From: Albugo candida
Lineage: Eukaryota > Oomycota > Peronosporomycetes > Albuginales
Assembly: GCA_040437565.1 (NCBI GenBank)
Contig: JBDOQK010000044.1
Location: 124,001 to 188,000, forward strand
DNA length: 64,000 bases
Direction: 5' to 3'
Position 1 is the first letter of the stretch. Each line of letters starts with the position of its first letter. Both the position numbers and the translations under genes were made by a program. This document shows, in pieces, positions 12,501 through 23,590 of this stretch. The notes under the pieces are model-generated. The model made no database searches. It was not told where the DNA came from and saw only the letters and a list, made by a program, of their open reading frames with translations.

Positions 12501-14743
12501 ACGTCACTACCGATCATCGTATTGGGCGTTTTCGATATAGACATTCCATGGTCATTCAGTCAGCGATTTCCTGAAATGTATCGTGTGGGACCACGGATGG
12601 AGCTATTTAACACCAGTATCTTTTTCAAGTGGGTCGCGAGTGCTATTTATGAGGCTGCAGTGATTTGTACTGTGAGTCTGTATGGGTACAACGATGAGGG
12701 GGAAGCAATGGAGAGCGCAACGATGGTAGAGTATGGATTGATTACATTCACTCTAGTAGTTTTGGTGTGCAATGTGAAGCTTTGTCTTCTTCAAATGTCT
12801 TGGAATCTGCTATGGGCTGTTTGTTGGTGCCTCGGAGTTGTTTCGTTCCTTCCGATTTCGATTTATATTGCGAGTGCGCTCGTGAAGGCATTTCCAGATG
12901 ATCACGGGATTGCCGATAAAATGTTGTGGACGAGTGCCTTCTGGCTCGTGGTATGTCTTGGTATTTGTATTGCGTTGATAAGACATGCGTCATGGACCAT
13001 TTTTCAAAGACGGTTTTATCCTCTTTTATGGCAAATTGTACAGGAAAAATATGTTTTGGAGGTAAAGCGAAGCGTAANNNNNNNNNNNNNNNNNNNNNNN
13101 NNNNNNNNNNNNNNNNNNNNNNNNNNNNNNNNNNNNNNNNNNNNNNNNNNNNNNNNNNNNNNNNNNNNNNNNNNNNNATCGCATACGCGTGCCAGCTTGT
13201 GGATAACGAAATGCAGCAATATATATTCAATTGCGATCTATGTCCCACACCGGACACCCTTTTGAAGCGTTTGGCCGAAATGCAAACATCAGTTCGAACA
13301 GATACACACCGGAAAACACTTATCATTGACGGTGAGTGTTTGGAACTCGCATTTGGTAATGATGAGTGTCGCGAAATCTTTCAGCAAATTGCGATCCAAA
13401 GCGATGCGGTCGTATGCTGTCGTGTCTCACCGAGTCAGAAAGCCGAGATTGTGAATGTTGTTCGTACCACTCGCCCTCTGGCACGCACACTTGCGATTGG
13501 AGATGGTGCCAACGACGTCGCAATGATCCAACGAGCGCATGTAGGAGTGGGGATTTGTGGTCAGGAAGGAATGCAAGCGGTCAATTGCAGCGATTATGCG
13601 ATCGCTCAATTCGCGTTCTTGGAAAAACTGCTTCTTCATCACGGTCGACTCAATTACAAGCGCATGTCCGTTCTTGTGGGGTACATGTTTTATAAAAACA
13701 TTGTGATGGTATTAGCGCAGTATTTCTATATGTTTACATCGGGCGGCTCGGGACAAAAGTTTTATAGTGAATTTTACTTTCAATTATATAACTTGGCGTA
13801 TACGTCACTACCGATCATCGTATTGGGCGTTTTCGATATAGACATTCCATGGTCATTCAGTCAGCGATTTCCTGAAATGTATCGTGTGGGACCACGGATG
13901 GAGCTATTTAACACCAGTATCTTTTTCAAGTGGGTCGCGAGTGCTATTTATGAGGCTGCAGTGATTTGTACTGTGAGTCTGTATGGGTACAACGATGAGG
14001 GGGAAGCAATGGAGAGCGCAACGATGGTAGAGTATGGATTGATTACATTCACTCTAGTAGTTTTGGTGTGCAATGTGAAGCTTTGTCTTCTTCAAATGTC
14101 TTGGAATCTGCTATGGGCTGTTTGTTGGTGCCTCGGAGTTGTTTCGTTCCTTCCGATTTCGATTTATATTGCGAGTGCGCTCGTGAAGGCATTTCCAGAT
14201 GATCACGGGATTGCCGATAAAATGTTGTGGACGAGTGCCTTCTGGCTCGTGGTATGTCTTGGTATTTGTATTGCGTTGATAAGACATGCGTCATGGACCA
14301 TTTTTCAAAGACGGTTTTATCCTCTTTTATGGCAAATTGTACAGGAAAAATATGTTTTGGAGGTAAAGCGAAGCGTAAATCAGACATGCGATGCGAGTGA
14401 TGGTCAATATGTATCTTGTGAAGAGATAGAGACGGGACAGTCGCTCGGTATCATTAGCAGTCTCGTGGATGAGCGAATGAGTTTGGAAAATGCCGTTTCG
14501 GATAGTAGTGTGGTGGATGCGAGCAGGGTAGGGGACAACCGTGGGTATGCTTTTAGTTTCGATCCACGAACAACAATGGCTGAGTCGTACATGTCAACGC
14601 ACAGTGTTTCGTCGGGACAATCGGCAATTATGGACGCTGAAGAACGGAGTTGTGTGTCGTCTGAAGGTTCGCGAATGACAGATTTAAACGATGGTAGTTT
14701 AAGTGAAGAGGGAACTTTTGTGTATTGGGGTAAGGAAATGTAA
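9581..14743 (+). CDS. P4-type ATPase (phospholipid flippase), split by an assembly gap
   Basis: P4-ATPases move phospholipids to the cytosolic leaflet, usually with a CDC50 partner. Exon 1 (9581-9748) ends in [19 protein letters not shown], the family's N-terminal signature. A 61-bp intron (9749-9809, GTACCT..GTAG) leads into exon 2, [16 protein letters not shown]. Landmarks in the protein are actuator DGET at residue 192, the PVSL membrane motif, phosphorylation motif DKTGT at 423, [11 protein letters not shown] near 738 and GDGANDVAM at 854. About ten membrane segments follow the usual 2+2+6 pattern. The C-terminal tail is Ser-rich and acidic. Positions 11877-13077 and 13178-14378 are the same 1201 bases on either side of 100 Ns, so the true coding sequence is 9581-9748, 9810-13077, then 14379-14743. 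That reads through in frame and gives 1266 aa, normal for the family. All catalytic motifs are intact. The lipid substrate cannot be told. Confidence 0.93.
11877..14378. other. Assembly gap 1 with 1201-bp duplicated flanks
   Basis: Ns fill 13078-13177. The 1201 bases before the gap (11877-13077) recur after it (13178-14378) with no difference that I noticed. The offset shifts the reading frame, which makes one flippase gene look like two overlapping ORFs. This is best read as two overlapping contigs placed end to end with a default 100-N spacer. Confidence 0.9.
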
Positions 14744-14871
14744 AGGATTGTTTTGTGTAAAATATCAGGTACTGTATTTTATTGCATAAAAAGTAACGGA
14801 TAGGCGACAATATCGTCGGCAAAGGACGTACATTTTGGGGAGAAGACGTGACGAGGACCACAAAACGTGAT

Positions 14872-15432
14872 TTATAAGCATACCAGAGCAAATGCGATGG
14901 AAAATATAATATGCATGACGTATACACTTGCGTAAGCAATATTGCCGCTGGAAATATCACCGGAGGATGAGGTACTAGAATCTTTAAAAGAGCCACTTGA
15001 CTTTTGGCTCTGTTTTTTCAATCGGAATGTTTGTAGGTCCGTTTTGCTCGCTACACATTTGTACGTGTTGTCTCTTGAATCCAATACACATAACGAGTCA
15101 TTGAGTAATTGAATTCCTGTCGATTGGCAGGGTTTCGCACCGGTACGCGGGCATTCGCCACGTTCTTTCCGATTCACATTACCGCACTTGTATGAGGTTG
15201 TCGCACCGGGTAACAGGCAGTAATCCGCGGCACCCAAAAGCGATACTTTGCTATCATTCGAACATTTGCATGCGTACCCTGATTCTTCGCTTGAATTTGA
15301 TGACGACGAACCGCTGTCAGATGCATCAAAATCGAGTGCTGGCATTTGAGCGGAGATTGCGGACAATGTAGAGTGTGACGGAACCAAGCGTTCTGTGTTA
15401 ATCATGCATAGAAACCAAACAAATGTCTTCAT
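14872..15432 (-). CDS. Secreted Cys-rich protein, probably GPI-anchored
   Basis: The family is not recognised. The 186-aa product starts with a signal-peptide-like sequence (MKTFVWFLCMIN..), followed by a Ser/Asp-rich stretch with a poly-Ser run. A Cys region at about residues 54-128 has eight cysteines, including YACKC, DYC, YKCG, GECP, KPCQ, LC and YKCV, an even number that suits four disulfides. Then comes another Ser-rich stretch and a hydrophobic C-terminus (VYVMHIIFSIAFALVCL) with no basic tail. Signal peptide, Ser/Gly-rich small residues and a terminal hydrophobic segment together are the layout of a GPI-anchored surface protein. The even cysteine count resembles secreted oomycete proteins such as elicitin-like ones, but the spacing does not convince me of that family. 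It converges on the P4-ATPase, with stop codons about 130 bases apart. Confidence 0.65.
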   Translation of the reverse strand: MKTFVWFLCMINTERLVPSHSTLSAISAQMPALDFDASDSGSSSSNSSEESGYACKCSNDSKVSLLGAADYCLLPGATTSYKCGNVNRKERGECPRTGAKPCQSTGIQLLNDSLCVLDSRDNTYKCVASKTDLQTFRLKKQSQKSSGSFKDSSTSSSGDISSGNIAYASVYVMHIIFSIAFALVCL

Positions 15433-16310
15433 TGCTCAAAGTATGCAGATCAACGATTAAAAGTGCAAATTGGAAAATAGCTTAAAAAAAGTAATTCAGA
15501 AGTGTTTCCAGTCGATTGCCATGAAACTGAAGCTTCTGCAAAAATACATCGCGTAGCGACTATTTTGGAAGGTATCCTTTTTTGGCGTGTGAAACGACAT
15601 GCGGGACATAAACTAGGTCTAGGATCGTGTGGAAAACTAGGTCCGTCATCGAAATTTACATTTGTATGTAACTGTTAACTCGTGAGACTTCACGGTCGCG
15701 ACATGTACCCGTACATGGCGCATATTCCGCTAGGAATCAAGTGTAACGATTTTTATCCGTTCTGATTCGCTCGCTGCGACAAAATTACCACGTATTTCGC
15801 ATTGCAAAACTGCATACACTTGGCAAGATATTACTACACCAACAACTGAGTCTCATTTGTACCCTAGCTCTTACTGTGACCCTCCTATTTCCGTCCGCGA
15901 CCCTAGTGAAAGAGCAACACCTTACGTAGTATCTAAGTCAACACAAATGTCGCATCACGCATGATTGTAACTGTTCATACAGCAAGACGTATTCTACTCA
16001 AATGCGACATTAAAAGCAGTGAGAACTGGATAAAGCACCTTTGTCTTATGACCGCAGCCTGGAATTGCTATTTTCAGATTTCATCAACATTCAAAAAGCT
16101 AGACCAAGCTCGACGTTGTACCTATCAAGACTTATTACGAGATCACGAACGCTTTATAATTTTGCGTAATCTTACCGACAATCCATAGAGCCACAGACGG
16201 AGGTGGTTACACAAGTATTCAGTCCAGCTACCGAGAAAACGATATTTTTCTCAATTCTTCCAGGAATTCAATTCAGATTACATTAGTCAGCGTTTATTCT
16301 GCAGCTAAGC
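15433..16310. other. Intergenic
   Basis: Nearly 900 bases between divergent genes; a 75-codon ORF (15961-16188) shows no motif. It presumably contains promoters for the secreted protein and the Arb2-kinase gene. Confidence 0.4.
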
Positions 16311-18429
16311 ATGCCGCTGGAAGACGAGCGCTCTCGAATGGAGAGGCTGTTGCAGCAAATTGTGTGCGAAGAGCAGCAACAGATGCTCCGACTCGGTTTC
16401 ATTGAAGCTTTCATTCCCAATGTAGACAGTCCCGCACGATGCAACATATTCTTGAGTGCGAATTGGCACATTTGTGAGCGTTTATTACTTGTGATCGCCA
16501 GCGGAAACGGTATACAGCCGGGAATTTGGAGTCGTTCATTGGTGTTGGAGGCTGATACAGCATCCAATCAGTATCGTTCAGGATCCATGTACAGTCTATT
16601 GATTGGCTACTGATTTGTTTCGTCAACTTACTCGGCTTTGTGTAATTAGGCTTCCGTATCTGCATACTGCCCTTACCGCGGGGTTCGGTGTAATCGTCTT
16701 GAACCCAAACACAAATTCAGTTTTTCTAAACAATGAAAAGATATTAATTCCATCTTCGGAAAACCCCGATCAACACGTCCAGTACGTATGGGAGACGTTC
16801 GGCACACGTTCTGCATGTTCGCAAGTGTATATTGCTGCGTATGGTCGTGGAGGTATACTTGCTAAACACCTCCTCGATGCACAACCAATACTTTGCACCA
16901 AAACCGCTGCAATTGCATTTGTCGAATCAAGTCATCACATAGAGAGCACTGATTCTGAACAAGTTCGCACTTTATTGAAAAGTCGTGGTATTAACTGGCA
17001 GCGCTCCAGGCACGCGCCCGGGACTCAGCTTGCGACAACTGAGCAGCTTGGATGCTTGAGTTTGTCAGCGGGCGAACCTGATCGAAAGAAAGCGACTAGT
17101 ACCAATACGGCATGGACCATATCCGCAAGCATGGGCACCGTCTTTGCTTTTTTTGAAAGCGCTCGTAATTTTGCTGCAGAGGCCGAACTGAAAAGCGAAA
17201 TGGATGCAATTTCACAGCATGAAGCGGTACCTGAAGCACATGAGGAGGATGCGGAGATGATTGCACACCAAGAAGATATATTGGAGGTAAGGTACAATGG
17301 GGCGAGACGATCTTCACGTGCGCGTAGCATGATCGTCTCGACTAGTATGAGCGTCTCAGATTTCGAACTGCTGGCTGTCGTCGGCAAGGGGGCGTATGGC
17401 AAAGTCTATCTTGCAAAAAAAAAATATGGAAGGAATGCTGGGAGGTTTTATGCAATGAAAGTGTCACGCAAGGAAGACGTTTTCGAGAAGAAACAAGTCG
17501 AACACGCTAAATTAGAACAACGTATCCTTAAAGCAATCGAGCATCCGTTTATCGTACGGTTACGTTACGCTTTTCAGAACGAGCACAAACTATATTTGCT
17601 GATGGACTATTATTGTGGTGGATCACTGTACACACAATTACGAAAACGCGAACGATTTGATATCGCTCAAGCAAGATTCTACGCGGCGGAGTTGGCATTG
17701 GCGTTGACCCACTTGCATGATATGCGTATTATGTATCGCGATATCAAGCTGGAAAACATTCTTATGGACAGTGAGGGACACATTGCTATTACAGATTTTG
17801 GGCTTTGTAAAGATGACGTACAGGGGTTTACTTTTGTTGGAACAGCAGAATACCTGGCGCCAGAGTTACTATGCAGTCAGCGAACAGCTACTTCATATGG
17901 AAAGTCGGTCGACTGGTGGGGCTATGGTGTCCTAATTTACGAGATGATACGAGGACAAACACCATTTTGGGATAGCAATCGTCGTCAAATGTTTCAAAAA
18001 ATATTAATGAAGGAACCAGAATTTCCGCCTGAATTATTCTCTGATGTAGTGATTGATTTTCTCAAGCGTTTATTGGTCAAAAATCCTTTAGGTCGACTCG
18101 GTTGTCGCGACCCTCTCGGCGGACCAGCGGAATTATTGAGTCATCCTTGGTTTTATGGAATCGATTGGCAAGCATTGCTTGATAGAAAAGTAGAACCACC
18201 AGTTCGACCAGTAGCGTTTCAAGGTCAGGCTGTTTCAAACGTACCAGCGATGGCAGAGTCTCCTACTTCATGCGGTAAACTTAGTCCAGATGGGTCCATG
18301 CATTTTGAAGGATACAGTTATCGAGGAAGCGATGTGTTAACAGGATCACGAGCGCCTTCCTATATAACCGAAAGTGATTTGCGAATGGATTTAGGAGACT
18401 GGGCCATCGATACAACAAAGACAAGTTGA
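16311..18429 (+). CDS. Arb2-like domain fused to an AGC protein kinase
   Basis: Exon 1 (16311-16588) and exon 2 (16650-18429) are joined across a 61-bp intron (GTACAG..TTAG), restoring GSMLPYLHTALTAGFGVIVL inside the first domain; the product is 685 aa. Residues about 50-255 match the Arb2/FAM172 fold: LLLVIASGNGIQPGIWSRSL, GVIVLNPN, then a PDQHVQYVW stretch. Where many alpha/beta-hydrolase-like relatives have a Ser elbow this reads AAYGRGG, so a hydrolase role is doubtful. Residues about 331-594 are an AGC kinase: GKGAYGKV loop at 338, ATP-binding Lys363 (YAMK), YRDIKLEN with Asp457, DFGLCKDD with Asp475, and FVGTAEYLAPE in the activation loop. FEGYSY at 645-650 fits the AGC hydrophobic motif. 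The kinase keeps all catalytic residues and is presumably active. Arb2 proteins are linked to small-RNA and heterochromatin complexes in fission yeast; any such role here is inference. Exon 2 reads without interruption across the domain junction, so the fusion is not an assembly effect. Confidence 0.88.
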
Positions 18430-18465
18430 AACTAGTCAATCCGAAGAATAAGTTTGTTCAAGTTA

Positions 18466-18897
18466 TTACTGAGTTATCCTCAGTCCCATAGATTTCGCTG
18501 AGCCAATAATACTCTTACATAGTGACGGTAGATCCATATAATCCAAATTTTCATCAGTTTGTTTGATTTTTGCAATTTCGTAAATTTGTCGCAATTTTAT
18601 GTTCCCAACATAAACTTCTCCCGGAGTTGCACTGCCACTCGTAATCCCTGCGCATTTTTTCAGAAACCACGTTGTCGGCGGTGTTTTGATTTGAAATTCA
18701 AATGTCCGATCTGCAAATGCTGTCAATGTCACTGGAGTTGGCACGTCAGCAAGCAAATGCGCGGTACGGTCATTGAAAGACTTGCAAAATTCCATCATAT
18801 TGACTCCCAGTGGACCAAGAGCTTGCCCGATGGCAGGCGATGGACTCGCTTTTCCTGCTGCGACACGAAGCCGAACGACACCTTTAACCGCTGCCAT
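18466..18897 (-). CDS. MRPL11: Ribosomal protein uL11, mitochondrial type
   Basis: uL11 sits at the GTPase-associated centre of the large ribosomal subunit. The intronless 143-aa ORF is bacterial-type rather than cytosolic L12-type: VKGVVRLRVAAGKASPSPAI, GQALGPLGVNMMEFCKSFND, DRTFEFQIKTPPTTWFLKKC and the C-terminal KSIIGSAKSMGLRI. Length equals that of bacterial L11 (about 142). There is essentially no presequence before the L11 domain, so import would rely on an internal or very short signal, or an upstream exon was missed. Its stop lies 36 bases from the convergent kinase stop. Nuclear mitochondrial location is inferred from sequence type. Confidence 0.92.
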   Translation of the reverse strand: MAAVKGVVRLRVAAGKASPSPAIGQALGPLGVNMMEFCKSFNDRTAHLLADVPTPVTLTAFADRTFEFQIKTPPTTWFLKKCAGITSGSATPGEVYVGNIKLRQIYEIAKIKQTDENLDYMDLPSLCKSIIGSAKSMGLRITQ

Positions 18898-18964
18898 TCG
18901 AAATGTGCAATATACCCTGAATAAGGTTACCGCCCACTATTAAGTAAGTGATTTGATCTCAACG

Positions 18965-20016
18965 ATGCCACCGATTCCATTGTTTATAGCAAGACAATTC
19001 TCTCCAAAACAGCTTGCCATCGTGCGTAAAGCAGCATACGCAGTGAATCGTCGGATCTGGTATCTCAACTTGCTCCTTTTTTCTCTTATTCTGTACACGA
19101 CTTATTACTTACCATACAAATACGTTCGCGTGCAAGGCCCGTACGTAATTTACTTAATCTTTTCATATATTGCACCGTATTATATATCTTTGGTGTGTCA
19201 AAGATGTGAATCCAACTGGATCCAGCTGAATAAAGACGGGAGTGCATCCCAACAAGGGACAATCTGCTGCAGCGACGATGTCTCATCACTTAACCCATGC
19301 TATCGTGGAATGGAGTTCTCTAAAATAGCAGTGAGCGCAAAGGTATAGCTTTGCAATCCAAAATTGTGACTTCTACAGCTTTATATCATATATAGGGGGC
19401 GTGGGTACTTCCATTCATTCCACTTATTCTCAATTATATCAGCGTTATTCTCGGCCCGAATCCATCACTGGAACATATCCGCGTCCTTACACGACGTTCG
19501 TTGCTGTATGGTGGTATTATGCTTTTCCGATTGGTGGTTTTGTACAAGCTTTTCAATGGAATTGAAAAATATGTCATGCAACTTATTTTCCCTAATCACA
19601 ATTCACAAAGCAGTTGCTGGTACAAATCTCTTCGTCGTAATCAAAAATGCGTCGAACAATTCGACTTTTCCGATCATTTGGTCCTCCTTGTGACCCATTA
19701 CATTGCCATTCCATTGTTTGAATGGTTTGCGCTTGCAATTGAATACCCCAGAAATGGGTACACCAACTTGCGCTCAGTTATATTACGTCTATCGGTTTTC
19801 ATGGAGTTGACCATTGCCGTCTATTTGGTGTACAACACCACCAAATACTTTCACACTCCGATGGAAAATCTGATAGCTTTGGTTTTGACCGAGGCATGCG
19901 TTTTATACCCGTTATATTTACTTTCACAAGATCAGCTTGCGAATTTTTTGACGAAACAGCAAATTTTATGGTTGCAGCTGCGCTGGTTTGTCTCGCCACC
20001 GTCGAATTATAAGTAG
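18965..20016 (+). CDS. Multi-pass membrane protein with FIT-like motifs
   Basis: Exon 1 (18965-19342) and exon 2 (19396-20016) are joined over a 53-bp intron (GTATAG..ATATAG), both in phase 0, giving 332 aa. I count about seven hydrophobic segments, for example YLNLLLFSLILYTTYYL, GPYVIYLIFSYIAPYYISLV, VLPFIPLILNYISVIL, DHLVLLVTHYIAIPLFEWF and VFMELTIAVYLVYNTTKYF. Two motifs recall fat-storage-inducing transmembrane proteins (FIT2/Scs3), ER acyl-CoA diphosphatases: QFDFSDH, compared with FDISGH around one catalytic His, and KYFHTPMENLIAL, compared with the second His segment. Spacing is roughly right, but the rest is too divergent for certainty. The upstream TTG of the longer open frame is ignored in favour of ATG at 18965. 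Alternatively this is an unrelated polytopic ER protein. Confidence 0.6.
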
Positions 20017-20084
20017 GCTTTTGTCGTAATCCGTGACTATCAGTGATAAATATTATAACCTTGATCACTATTTCTACTTGAAGT

Positions 20085-21263
20085 TTATACCAGTCGAAAT
20101 ATAGGACCGATGCAATACAGCTCCCACTGAAGAATAGAAAATAACACATCCATAGCATATGACCGAGCAAAGGCTTCAGTTGCATCGCCAAAGTTTCCCG
20201 AATAACAAACCATACACTCATCTGATTCGTCTATATTCCACCTAGACGTGACATGATTGGTCATTGATGAGATTGAAAGCCGCATGCTCATGTACGTTTG
20301 CAGATACATTCGATTATCCTCTTTGAAAACGGCTTTCACATCAAAACAACGCGGAAGCAGTGTTCGATGCCCGATGAAGCACCCATCAGCGAGTCGGATA
20401 CGGATAGCAATCAGGATGGAACAGATCAAAACGTCATCGCTTGATGACCTGAAGTTGCGAGCATAGATATAAACGTCCTCGTTAATTTGCCTTACAAACT
20501 TGATTTCATTCTGACGGGCAAAGAATTTCTTCCACTGATTCGTATTTCCCGCTGCATTCCACACATTTGCTAAAATAGAACTACAACACCGCCCTTTGAA
20601 AGGTTTCGTCATTGTAAAGTCCACCCACGAGCCTGTTATGCGCTGCTGTTTTGTCCACCCGCAAATCGATGTCGATGAGCGAGAACGCATATCGTCTAGC
20701 GACGGAACATTGCGCAGAATCTCACGGTATGATTCTTGAATAAGTTGATGATCATGACTCGCAGATAATAGCTCTGGTAGAAATGGTTCCACGTAATAGA
20801 TCCATGCAAACTCTCTCGTATGTGAAGCCGATCTGACCAGCAGCAATTCTCTTAGCAAATCCTCCATTGATGCGCTCGCAAGACGATTTTGGCACAATTC
20901 TTGTTCTAGCGATGCATTTTCGCGTTCTAATCGAGCTTTTTCTTTATACACATTTGTATACGCCTGAAAAAGAAATGCGCGACGACCGTGAGATGCCGGT
21001 ATACGTCTTTCTTGTTTATTGGCTGCACCTGATTCTGTATCTGATTCTGATATCGCTTTGATTTCCCGCAAATTTTGCAAATTCTGCTCCAATTTCGTCA
21101 CTAACTTTTGAGTACTGACCTGCTCCAACTTTCTCCGCCGTCGAGAGCGACGCATAGCAAGTCGGTTTCTCTGTCGTCGCATCTCCAGTTGCCGCTTATC
21201 CTTACTATCATTTGACGCAATTTGGTTCTCGACTTCTTTTACAATGAGTTTGGTGTGCATCAT
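20085..21263 (-). CDS. bZIP transcription factor, long oomycete type
   Basis: The ORF of 392 aa begins MMHTKL. The basic region RRQRNRLAMRRSRRRRKLEQ has the N-x7-R pattern (Asn..Arg) of bZIP DNA contact, followed by leucine-containing heptads (QKLVTKLEQNLQNL). A second coiled-coil-like piece, KEKARLERENASLEQELCQN, comes after a spacer. The remaining 250 residues form a globular region (FAWIYYVEPFLPELL, SWVDFTMTKPFKGRCC, DVYIYARNF) like the START-like or M96-like halves seen in oomycete bZIP and mating-associated proteins; that match is from memory and moderate. It converges with the membrane-protein gene (stops 68 bases apart). The spacer between the two coiled coils might hide an unspliced intron in frame. 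Confidence 0.78.
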   Translation of the reverse strand: MMHTKLIVKEVENQIASNDSKDKRQLEMRRQRNRLAMRRSRRRRKLEQVSTQKLVTKLEQNLQNLREIKAISESDTESGAANKQERRIPASHGRRAFLFQAYTNVYKEKARLERENASLEQELCQNRLASASMEDLLRELLLVRSASHTREFAWIYYVEPFLPELLSASHDHQLIQESYREILRNVPSLDDMRSRSSTSICGWTKQQRITGSWVDFTMTKPFKGRCCSSILANVWNAAGNTNQWKKFFARQNEIKFVRQINEDVYIYARNFRSSSDDVLICSILIAIRIRLADGCFIGHRTLLPRCFDVKAVFKEDNRMYLQTYMSMRLSISSMTNHVTSRWNIDESDECMVCYSGNFGDATEAFARSYAMDVLFSILQWELYCIGPIFRLV

Positions 21264-22138
21264 TACTTAAGCGAGTAATTGAGTCGGAGTAATTACGGGA
21301 TGGGGCCACTTTTTGATTAATTAAATCTGAGAGGGACTACTATTTTTTAGGTACGGTAGCAAAGCGCACTGTATGCGCGCCTTAGAAGGCAGCAAATGAC
21401 AGTGCAGAGCAACTCGACCACGGCGGATTTGATGGTGACCACGACTTCCATGTCACGCATATTGAATGCATAATCTCTCGCCTTAATGAGCTGAAGTCAC
21501 TTCTGATCAGATAACTTCTCCCAAGACCTCACATGTCGCATTTTCGCCTTTACCACAAAATTTGCACCTCATACTTTCGCACGTAAGTCAGCAAAAATTT
21601 ACTGCTCTATATGAATAGAGCGTCATNNNNNNNNNNNNNNNNNNNNNNNNNNNNNNNNNNNNNNNNNNNNNNNNNNNNNNNNNNNNNNNNNNNNNNNNNN
21701 NNNNNNNNNNNNNNNNNNNNNNNNNNATGGTGACCACGACTTCCATGTCACGCATATTGAATGCATAATCTCTCGCCTTAATGAGCTGAAGTCACTTCTG
21801 ATCAGATAACTTCTCCCAAGACCTCACATGTCGCATTTTCGCCTTTACCACAAAATTTGCACCTCATACTTTCGCACGTAAGTCAGCAAAAATTTACTGC
21901 TCTATATGAATAGAGCGTCATCATTGTGTCGCGAGGTAGCAACCTGAAGCATAGGGAAGCGTATCAGTATACTGTCGTACTTGCAACCAACGCAACAGAA
22001 GGCGCTCTCCCAATTTTGAGCCGTTAGCCCTTCTCCAATAACCTCCACAACGACATATAACCTTAGTTTTCCATCGGTTACACCCCTTGCATGTTGTGTA
22101 TAATAACCCAGCCACTGCATCTATTTATAAACCCATAA
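21264..22138. other. Intergenic upstream of actin, with gap 2
   Basis: The region lies between the divergent bZIP and actin genes. Ns fill 21627-21726, and 21432-21626 (195 bases) recurs as 21727-21921, so the real spacer is about 295 bases shorter than drawn. No ORF of interest was found. A TATA-like TATAATAA occurs at 22099. Confidence 0.6.
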
Positions 22139-22189
22139 CCTTTCCCTTTTTCCTTTCTTTTCCCTTCCCTCACTCCCTCTCCGCCGTCC
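22139..22189 (+). promoter_or_regulatory. Pyrimidine-rich tract in the actin promoter/5' UTR
   Basis: About 50 bases made almost only of C and T lie 70-120 bases before the actin ATG. They contain TCACTCC, which fits a YCAYTYY-type oomycete initiator. CT-rich tracts at the start of highly expressed genes often mark transcription start or translation-control elements. Function is inferred from position and composition. Confidence 0.45.
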
Positions 22190-22259
22190 AAAACGAACAA
22201 AAACCACAAAATTGTTTAGTTTTCTATTTCTCCTCAACGCAACAAGTCGAAAACTAAAA

Positions 22260-23390
22260 ATGACAGATGAAGAAGTTCACCCCTTAGTCGTAGATAATGG
22301 ATCCGGAATGTGCAAAGCCGGTTTCGCAGGTGATGACGCCCCTCGTGCCGTCTTCCCGTCCATTGTTGGGCGATCCAAACACACAGGAGTGATGGTCGGG
22401 ATGGACCAGAAGGATTGTTACGTAGGTGACGAAGCGCAATCCAAACGTGGTGTGTTGACACTCAAATATCCGATCGAACACGGGATCGTCACTAACTGGA
22501 ATGACATGGAGAAGATTTGGCACCACACATTTTACAATGAATTACGTGTTGCTCCTGAAGAGCATCCAGTGCTCTTAACAGAAGCCCCATTGAACCCAAA
22601 AGGAAATCGTGAGCGAATGTGTCAAATTATGATGGAAACATTTTGCTGTCCGGCTATGTACGTCAACATTCAAGCAGTCTTGTCATTGTATGCATCGGGA
22701 CGTACGACAGGATGTGTACTGGATTCTGGTGATGGTGTGTCCCACACTGTTCCTATCTATGAAGGATATGCGCTTCCACACGCGATTGTGCGTTTGGATT
22801 TGGCTGGACGAGACCTAACAGACTATTTGATGAAGATTCTTACTGAACGCGGGTATTCTTTCACCACCACGGCAGAACGAGAAATTGTTCGTGACGTGAA
22901 GGAAAAACTTACATATGTTGCATTGGACTTTGAGCAAGAGATGAAGACTGCTTCAGAATGCTCAGGATTGGAAAAGAGTTACGAATTACCTGATGGTCAC
23001 GTTATCTCTCTTGGAAATGAACGATTCCGTGCAGCTGAAGTACTGTTTCAACCGGCTCTGATCGGAAAAGAAGCTTCGGGTGTCCACGACTGTACCTTCC
23101 AAACTATTATGAAGTGTGATGTCGATATTCGTAAAGACCTATACTGTAACATCGTCTTGTCAGGAGGAACCACGATGTTTCCTGGAATTGGTGAGCGTAT
23201 GACCAAAGAATTGACGGCTCTAGCGCCCTCAACCATGAAGATCAAAGTTGTCGCTCCTCCAGAGCGTAAATACTCAGTCTGGATTGGTGGCTCCATCTTA
23301 TCATCATTATCGACATTCCAACAAATGTGGATCTCCAAGGCAGAATACGATGAATCCGGTCCGTCCATTGTTCACCGCAAATGTTTCTAA
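22260..23390 (+). CDS. Actin
   Basis: Actin is the filament-forming ATPase of the cytoskeleton. The intronless ORF encodes 376 aa, the normal length. Hallmarks are [20 protein letters not shown] (phosphate loop 1), [60 protein letters not shown] (phosphate loop 2), and the C-terminal VHRKCF. Identity to canonical actin is high throughout. The open frame extends upstream to a TTG, but MTDEEVHPL at 22260 is the standard actin start. A CT-rich tract precedes it, consistent with strong expression. Confidence 0.98.
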
Positions 23391-23590
23391 CTGTTTGGTA
23401 GAACTTTCTTTTTCGGCTTTTGTAAACGATTTGAACATCTCGAGGCTTTGGTGCTTCGGTGTTTTCTATCAACTTCTTAATACATTTGTACTTTTGTGCG
23501 ATTCAGTGTTATTACTCTATTTCACTTCTGCTCTAACTCCTTGTTATCTCTTCTCTAGCTTTCGTATTCTACAACTATCTCCTACGTCTG

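Noticed and set aside
11877-14378. True tandem duplication of the flippase C-terminal half
   Set aside because: The copies look identical over 1201 bases and abut a 100-N spacer; six other gaps show the same pattern, so contig overlap is simpler.
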